A stretch of 21,445 bases of DNA from DATIBL01 sp035457505 (GTDB taxonomy: Bacteria; Patescibacteriota; Minisyncoccia; Phycocordibacterales; UBA6899). A model generated the notes under the pieces. It had not been told where the DNA came from, did not search any database, and was given only the letters and a program-made list of their open reading frames with translations. Made by a program: the position numbers and the translations under genes. Where the stretch lies: assembly GCA_035457505.1 (NCBI GenBank), contig DATIBL010000105.1:1-21445 (forward strand), in the 5' to 3' direction. Of this stretch, positions 17,901-21,445 are shown piece after piece. Numbering within the stretch: the first letter of the stretch is position 1; each line of letters begins with the position of its first letter.

Positions 17901-19235
17901 AGCAGTTCGCTCTTTGGTCTCGCGCCGACGCAAACCGCCCGTGCGACGGGAACAGTTCCGTTCTCGAGCGTGGTTACGGCCGATGATAAGGCACGACTGC
18001 TCTCAGAAATGGAGAAATTCAAAGGATTCGGGGTTGGTCTGGCATTCACAAAGGACGGACTCGACGTGCGGGTGTCGATCAAGAATCCGAACGCTCCGCT
18101 CGTTCCGTCGGTACCCGTCCCATGCGAGAGTGATGACTGCGCAACGTGGTTCGACGGGCTCTCGAAGCAGGTGGTGAACATTGGTTTCGGTATCCTTGCG
18201 CTTCTTCTCCTTGGCGGCGCGGGATTCGCGGTATGGCGGATGCGCCGTGCGCGATCCCTTGGCTCAGAACTTGCGGCACCGGCAGCGATCTCAAATCTCG
18301 GGAGCACGCTCGACGCACCAGCGGCGATCGTCCAGAGCGGTATGCACCCGGAACCAAAGACTCCTCCTGTCGCACCTGTTCCTGCTGCGCCGTCCGCCGT
18401 AGCTGCTCCAGTTCCGCCTTCTGTTGCCGAGCCTTCATCGACAGCATCTCCGGCATCCGACGCAAAACCGAAGCAAGAAGCGCGAGTGCCGGATGCGGCC
18501 ACTCCCGTCGTCCCGCCTCCGGTTCCTGCTCCAGAAAAACCAGTTCCTCCGCCTGCGCCAACTTCCGCGACTCCGTCGCTCGCCGCACTTCTCACCAAAG
18601 CTCCAATACCCGCGGCGACAAAAGTTGCGCCCGAGCCGGCAGCGAAGGTGGCTCCGATTCCGCCAGCCCCCGCTGCGCCAGTCGTGCCAGCGGCTCCGAA
18701 ACCCGCTGCCCCCGAGCAAAAGGCATCTCCACGGTCGTCGTTCTTGGCAAATCTGATCTCGGCGACCAAGGTTCCGGCAAAGAGCGAGATTCTGCCGCCA
18801 GCGTCGACCGATCTGATCCCGCAGCTCCCGCTCGTGCCTCCACACGCATCAGCAGAGGAGAAGCCTGCGCCCGTCGTTGCAAGCGCACCCTCGCTCATGA
18901 ACACGCTCCCGCCGGATCTTTTTACGGCACATGTGCGGGATGCCAGTCAGCACGGGATGCCGCCTGCGCGAACAATGCCGCCGCGTGTGGAACCGCTGGT
19001 TCCCCATGCTCCGACGACAACACCCGTCACGCCACCCGCTGCATCTGTCGAGGCGAAGATCGAATCAGCGTCCGAAGGAGCGCAGGGCAAAGGCGAAGAG
19101 AAACCCGCGCCCCTTCCTCCTGAGACACCTCAACCTGCTCCATCCCCAGCCGCGATTGATTTTGACGACATGTTCATCCCAATCCCTGTAGATCTTCGCG
19201 ATGCGGTCTCGAAGGGGGAGGGAACTTCGACCTAG
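14970..19235 (+). CDS. Giant exported, membrane-anchored protein (DUF3352-like modules, pilin-like segment)
   Basis: 1421 residues. Residues 1-22 form a signal peptide (MRRLTALLLLCTLLAPDAALF). The extracytoplasmic part (about 23-1067) has two modules with the feel of DUF3352 proteins, near 205-500 (FDRVPADAFVIYFSKAS) and 730-1060 (LPFEIERIADYDGYIGIKL). Between them, about 600-690, lies a four-cysteine segment (C617, C644, C665, C686) with GSEWAAS and CVDS, resembling the C-terminal region of pilin-like proteins. A membrane helix at about 1071-1089 is followed by basic RMRRARS and a 330-residue cytoplasmic Pro/Ala-rich tail ending in an acidic/hydrophobic motif (DFDDMFIPIPVDL). Function is unknown; a surface structure or adhesion-complex role is inference. 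Domain assignments are from memory. Confidence 0.85.
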   Translation: MRRLTALLLLCTLLAPDAALFAQTSSAGLPAPVVETIASDRVMPLPSTEDASIESAEMSVRANTTKAEAEVLKKQLFAYAKKTGSLIAYTKLRMLEHRFPSEKIEQKQPYSSSVYLVYPPHHSSYLRPTNMTLGHSDGSSLADSYLSITGAQQEIDFLTGAKAVNESLQLGSIAPRRPEALIGEENIPIATVPAVEIRSHPWASMRAGKPEPTIPALFDRVPADAFVIYFSKASSGKEIEDAFRSIGSSGAMLFDLDPGFSPSSVIGRRLGISDLSQRLASDFALAEMAFVSEDLDFARGTEFALILRPKAGVPPEAILAFADKDKAHTSIIGGMVVMATSKRYLDKITGPGMRPMSREQDLAYMLTVLDPARDGFAFLSESFIRMLTGPAYRTAAARRSMALTKIEGLQYMALAHRSISGAWPKTFAEIAEAGYADPEDMRALDATYAISADGVVSSVTWGTLAAPRSIGDVPATMITEGERTRYQSFREGYEQLWREFFDPIGVAFRVGDHLAFHTVILPLIESSDYNFAKGLFGGSAARAPFDGVTRPPRNAPITAMSRLDLDRYLLENDALIREALSVDGTWSIASEHTTTYALMGALRDALGKRAYSATRSCRSGVFADSSVASALGEISAAMGIQGSCASSGSEWAASWHVASTTLHACVDSRNPWGWTYAREGVVSSACPTQQVSFAEREKVFSGIARGVWDKYTLAEKKAKINALIASEAEDIRFSTPFDAFGLIGSEVQFGIGEQLPFEIERIADYDGYIGIKLADPERFNRYLNEIFQTYAEQMNDSGAFGLFTLSSKEPLKNSYGGIEYSVIPTGFVNLYYLFRGDYVYFFVSQLGVNNMIEGLAATSTKPTLTPLQSRAKSDIGDGPDIMALVDLEPLSEYKKKTLDRTQTWGGYALSSRASRVHGYLADYQWAMRMLGAAIAKETFFRNAPATFQGVPVSVTPSGIRFRENGPRFDEVDFLGTPSSSLFGLAPTQTARATGTVPFSSVVTADDKARLLSEMEKFKGFGVGLAFTKDGLDVRVSIKNPNAPLVPSVPVPCESDDCATWFDGLSKQVVNIGFGILALLLLGGAGFAVWRMRRARSLGSELAAPAAISNLGSTLDAPAAIVQSGMHPEPKTPPVAPVPAAPSAVAAPVPPSVAEPSSTASPASDAKPKQEARVPDAATPVVPPPVPAPEKPVPPPAPTSATPSLAALLTKAPIPAATKVAPEPAAKVAPIPPAPAAPVVPAAPKPAAPEQKASPRSSFLANLISATKVPAKSEILPPASTDLIPQLPLVPPHASAEEKPAPVVASAPSLMNTLPPDLFTAHVRDASQHGMPPARTMPPRVEPLVPHAPTTTPVTPPAASVEAKIESASEGAQGKGEEKPAPLPPETPQPAPSPAAIDFDDMFIPIPVDLRDAVSKGEGTST

Positions 19236-19344
19236 GGCACGTTCGAAAACCACATTTCGCTCTGCGGTCCCCAATCTCGGGACGCTGGCCTATTACCTCC
19301 GGTCACGGTGCCCTTGATGCGAAAGCGGGTTTTCAAACATGCTC
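19235..19344 (+). repeat. Long hairpin element D, possibly a distant relative of A and B
   Basis: The arm GGGCACGTTCGAAAACC (19235-19251) pairs with 19328-19344 at 15 of 17 positions (the two exceptions are C-A). Inside, TTTCGC (19255-19260) pairs with GCGAAA (19319-19324) and GTCCC (19267-19271) with GGGAC (19279-19283). Size and layout resemble elements A and B, and AAA.C...TTC...TGCGG.CCCC is loosely shared, but homology is not established. It starts at the last base of the giant gene's stop codon and ends before the folD promoter. No U-run follows, so it is not an ordinary terminator. Confidence 0.4.
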
Positions 19345-19349
19345 TAAAA

Positions 19350-19376
19350 TTGCCTCGCTTTCGCGCATGGTATCAT
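19350..19376 (+). promoter_or_regulatory. Promoter of folD, leaderless layout
   Basis: TATCAT (19371-19376) is followed by exactly six bases and the ATG at 19383. TTGCCT (19350-19355) is a possible -35 box with a 15-bp spacer, shorter than in the other promoters. Confidence 0.5.
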
Positions 19377-19382
19377 GTCCCC

Positions 19383-20216
19383 ATGCGCGTAGATGGAAAG
19401 GCGATCGCCGAGGAAATGCGGGCCGCGCTTGCGAAGTTGATCGCAGGCTTTCCTTGTCCGCCCGTTCTTGCGATTCTCGAAGTCGGCGATGATCCGGTCA
19501 TCGCGAGCTTTGTGCGCATGAAGCAGCGATTCGGCGAATCTGTCGGCGCGGTGGTCCAGCACGTCCATCTCGAAGCTGACGCGAGCAAAGAGGAGATCCT
19601 TGCTGCCGCACAATCACTTGCTGGTGATCCAAAGATCGACGGCGTGATCGTACAGCTCCCGCTCCCAGCGGGTATCGACGCTGGTCTGATTCTCGATGCG
19701 ATCCCTCCGGAAAAGGATGTCGATGTGCTCGGCCGCGCGAGCGTTGCGCGGTTTGCAAGCGGTACGGCGCCGGTGTTGCCTCCGGTCGCTGGTGCGATCC
19801 TTGAGATCCTGGAGCGGAACAATGTTCGCGTATTCGGCAAGGACGCCCTCGTGGTCGGAGCTGGGAAGTTGGTAGGCGCTCCGGCAGCGATCTTGCTTCG
19901 GCACAATCACGCGCGAGTGACCGTGGTCGATCGCCCGATCGAGCGATTCGGCGATCTCGCCCGCGAGGCGGATATCATCGTGCTCGGAACCGGTCAGCCT
20001 GGACTTCTCACGCCGGACATGATCGGTGAGGAAACGATCGTGATCGACGCAGGAACGAGCGAGTCGAACGGAAAGGTCGTCGGCGATGCAGATCCGCTCT
20101 GCGAATCTCGTGCAGCACTTTTCACACCTGTCCCCGGCGGAGTCGGTCCGATCACGATCGCCGGGATCTTTAAAAACCTCTGTGTTTTGGCCGTAAAACG
20201 CATGTCCTCCGCATGA
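19383..20216 (+). CDS. folD: FolD, methylene-tetrahydrofolate dehydrogenase/cyclohydrolase
   Basis: 277 residues. FolD oxidises 5,10-methylene-tetrahydrofolate with NADP and hydrolyses the product to 10-formyl-tetrahydrofolate in the cytoplasm. Motifs: VIVQLPLP, PEKDVD, the dinucleotide-binding VVGAGKLVGAPAAILL and the C-terminal PVPGGVGPITIAG. The catalytic lysine is K47 in ASFVRMK, but the usual tyrosine four positions before it is F43. The NADP loop reads GAGKLVG where GRS or GAS is common. The ATG at 19383 fits the family N-terminus and the leaderless promoter. The longer frame from 19308 would run across the promoter. It overlaps the PAP2 gene by ATGA, suggesting coupling, although the two activities are unrelated. 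Confidence 0.96.
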   Translation: MRVDGKAIAEEMRAALAKLIAGFPCPPVLAILEVGDDPVIASFVRMKQRFGESVGAVVQHVHLEADASKEEILAAAQSLAGDPKIDGVIVQLPLPAGIDAGLILDAIPPEKDVDVLGRASVARFASGTAPVLPPVAGAILEILERNNVRVFGKDALVVGAGKLVGAPAAILLRHNHARVTVVDRPIERFGDLAREADIIVLGTGQPGLLTPDMIGEETIVIDAGTSESNGKVVGDADPLCESRAALFTPVPGGVGPITIAGIFKNLCVLAVKRMSSA

Positions 20217-20773
20217 TCGATTCGATCAACATTTTGCTCTTCCGTGTCATCTACGACGGAGCGACGTCGCATCCGCTTCTTGCTATGCTCGGAATTTTTC
20301 TTGCGACGATGCTGCCATACTTCCTGATCGCGATCCTTCTGTACTACGAAGGGATCGTGCGGCGATTCGCGAACGGTCGCGTGCTCTTGCTTCGTCTTTT
20401 TGTTGCGCCCGCAGCTGCACTCGCGCTCGCGACAATGATGAAGCATCTGATCGAAATGCCGCGCCCGTATGCCGCGCTCTCCGACGTCGTTGCGCTCGCA
20501 CCGTACACGGATGCGCTCGCGACGTTTCCGTCGATGCATACAATGGTCTTCGCTGCGCTCGGCATGCTCTTCTATCGCAACGATCATGCGATGGGGAAGT
20601 GGTTCCTTCTCGGAGGCGCGCTCATCGGACTCGGCCGTATCATGGTCGGCGTGCATTGGCCGATCGATGTGTTTGCGGGGTATGCTGCAGGGTGCGCGGT
20701 CGGATATGTGACCGACCATCTTGAACGCTTTGTCGATCGCACGCGCATGTTTGCGTCGCTCCGCAAGCGGTAG
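20213..20773 (+). CDS. PAP2-superfamily membrane phosphatase, likely acting on undecaprenyl diphosphate
   Basis: 186 residues with about five or six membrane helices. The three PAP2 motifs are complete: KHLIEMPRP (K77, R84), FPSMH (S107, H109, the acid residue) and GRIMVGVHWPID (R142, H148 the nucleophile, D152). Bacterial proteins of this size (BcrC-like) recycle undecaprenyl pyrophosphate, or act on phosphatidic-type lipids. With RodA and the polyprenyl sugar transferase in the same window, undecaprenyl carrier recycling is the better guess, not proven. The start overlaps the folD stop, so it is probably co-translated with folD. Confidence 0.92.
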   Translation: MIDSINILLFRVIYDGATSHPLLAMLGIFLATMLPYFLIAILLYYEGIVRRFANGRVLLLRLFVAPAAALALATMMKHLIEMPRPYAALSDVVALAPYTDALATFPSMHTMVFAALGMLFYRNDHAMGKWFLLGGALIGLGRIMVGVHWPIDVFAGYAAGCAVGYVTDHLERFVDRTRMFASLRKR

Positions 20774-20818
20774 CGGCACTGGAGTCGTGATCGTGTTTTC
20801 GGAAAAGCACACAAATGC

Positions 20819-20853
20819 TCTTGCAGAAATGCAAGAATTGTTTTGTATTTTTT
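20819..20853 (+). terminator. Probable terminator of the folD-PAP2 operon
   Basis: TCTTGCA (20819-20825) pairs with TGCAAGA (20830-20836) around a GAAA tetraloop. Several T-rich bases follow (ATTGTTTTGTATTTTTT), beginning a few bases after the stem. It lies about 45 bases after the stop codon. Confidence 0.65.
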
Positions 20854-20902
20854 CTGACATTTTTTCTGACACGATCAAACACGATAGCAGGCGTGGTCAG
20901 TC

Positions 20903-20925
20903 AAAATATCCTCAGGGGGTATTTT
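20903..20925. terminator. A/U-symmetric hairpin, possible bidirectional terminator
   Basis: AAAATATCC (20903-20911) pairs with GGGTATTTT (20917-20925) with one G-U pair. The A-run on one side and T-run on the other would work on either strand. No gene on the minus strand is seen nearby, so a second role is uncertain. Confidence 0.5.
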
Positions 20926-21307
20926 AATAGAAATCACACATGTCTGTGGGGCGTTTAGGGCCCATAAGACACTACTTTTCGCATGCATCGAGTGAATTGT
21001 ATGAAAAAATATTTTGTGCGACACGGAATGCCTCCTATCCCCACCTTTCCCCGAAAATATTGCTCCACAGCTTGATAAAATCATAGCATCGGCATCATTG
21101 TCCCTCGAGGGCGTGTGCCGGAACGTGCTTCCGCGGCGAGCGGTTCCGATCACGTGCGAGACGAGGAGAGAAACGGCGAGGCATATCAGGGGATATGTCG
21201 AGGTGGGTCTCTCGAGTCGCAGCCGGAATCGGGAACGATTTGCGCCGGAATGACGTTTCGGAACACGCCCAGTGTGGAGACGGGAGTTGTTTGCCGCATG
21301 CACTACG
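20926..21307. other. Gene-poor intergenic region with folded segment
   Basis: The first 170 bases are AT-rich relative to the rest of the window. No protein frame looks real. From about 21100 the sequence is GC-rich with several nested stems: CGGAAC/GTTCCG (about 21117-21148), GCGA..CGAG.AGA (21156-21169) against TCT.CTCG.AG.TCGC (about 21208-21220) enclosing GCATATC/GATATGT (21181-21198), AATCG/CGATT around GGAA, and CCGGAAT/GTTTCGG. TTGATA (21072-21077) might be a -35 box but no convincing -10 follows. This may be the 5' leader of the secreted protein or a small RNA. Confidence 0.4.
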
Positions 21308-21445
21308 ATGCACATCAGGCGTTCATACCTTGGAAAGACCTCCGTTCGCACAGAGAAACTCCTCTCTGCGTTGCTTTCCCTTTCCCTCATCCTCTCCTCC
21401 TTCCCGCTCTCCCTCCTGTCGTTCCCGTCTGTTGCTGCTGCTGCC
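21308..21445 (+). CDS. N-terminal part of a secreted protein (cut by the window end)
   Basis: 46 residues are visible and the frame stays open to the edge. The N-terminus is basic (MHIRRSYLGKTSVRTEK), followed by a long hydrophobic run (LLSALLSLSLILSSFPLSLL) and SFPSVAAAA, a signal peptide with a likely cleavage near the alanines. The coding strand is pyrimidine-rich here. An alternative start is TTG at 21287, which has GGAG seven bases upstream. The ATG at 21308 lacks a close binding site, so the start is uncertain. Nothing can be said of the mature protein. Confidence 0.6.
   Translation, partial: MHIRRSYLGKTSVRTEKLLSALLSLSLILSSFPLSLLSFPSVAAAA

Noticed and set aside
17738..18904. Long minus-strand open frame (388 codons) opposite the giant gene
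   Set aside because: Gly/Ala/Ser-rich product is the mirror of the Pro/Ala-rich coding strand; no binding site, and the + strand frame has a signal peptide and promoter.
4448..21445. Recoded TGA (as glycine, in Gracilibacteria or Absconditabacteria)
   Set aside because: TGA ends several genes cleanly (for example folD and the sugar transferase), and no gene contains in-frame TGA at conserved glycines.

Overview
The window looks like a chromosomal piece of a GC-rich bacterium of the Candidate Phyla Radiation (Patescibacteria, possibly a Parcubacteria-type lineage). This rests on inference: a self-splicing-type intron in the 23S rRNA gene, a compact genome with overlapping genes, a short serine hydroxymethyltransferase, a four-cysteine motif (C-DG-QNQGE-GVDC-GPC) that I associate with this group, a very large signal-peptide protein with a pilin-like cysteine segment, and several small proteins I cannot name. 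The standard genetic code is used, with TAA, TAG and TGA all acting as stops. No 16S rRNA or tRNA gene is present.

Bases 1-4335 form a 23S-5S rRNA unit on the + strand. It has its own strong promoter (200-227), a short attenuator-like terminator in the leader, nested RNase III-type processing stems around the 23S gene (about 532-3828), a 321-nt group I intron in the 23S P-loop region (about 2880-3200), a structured repeat (element A) between 23S and 5S, the 5S gene (4119-4229) inside its own processing stem, and a strong terminator (4295-4334).

Bases 4338-9120 hold two small unknown membrane proteins, a membrane-anchored von Willebrand A protein overlapping rodA (cell-wall SEDS glycosyltransferase), and a converging GT4 glycosyltransferase. 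Bases 9141-12523 hold a structured repeat (element B), a 69-residue unknown protein, a polyprenyl-phosphate sugar-phosphate transferase translationally coupled to an alpha/beta hydrolase, and an RsuA/RluB-type pseudouridine synthase. Bases 12592-20773 hold an unknown protein, glyA, another unknown protein, a 1421-residue exported, membrane-anchored protein, folD, and a PAP2-type lipid phosphatase overlapping folD. The last 670 bases are an intergenic stretch with two hairpin terminators and a folded segment, ending in the start of a secreted protein cut by the window edge.

Functionally the genes concern the envelope (RodA, GT4, sugar transferase, PAP2 phosphatase, vWA and the giant exported protein), one-carbon metabolism (GlyA plus FolD) and ribosomes (rRNA, pseudouridine synthase). 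The most noteworthy structure is a family of about 120-nt inverted-repeat elements (A at 3939-4060, B at 9141-9260 on the minus strand, a shorter C at 4338-4409, and a possible distant relative D at 19235-19344). Their arms vary with pairing largely kept while internal blocks are nearly identical, so they may be an undescribed structured RNA or a small mobile repeat. A second theme is promoter layout: most genes have a -10 box with a -35-like hexamer exactly 16 bp upstream, and three (vWA, glyA, folD) have the -10 box exactly 6 nt before the ATG, which predicts leaderless mRNAs.
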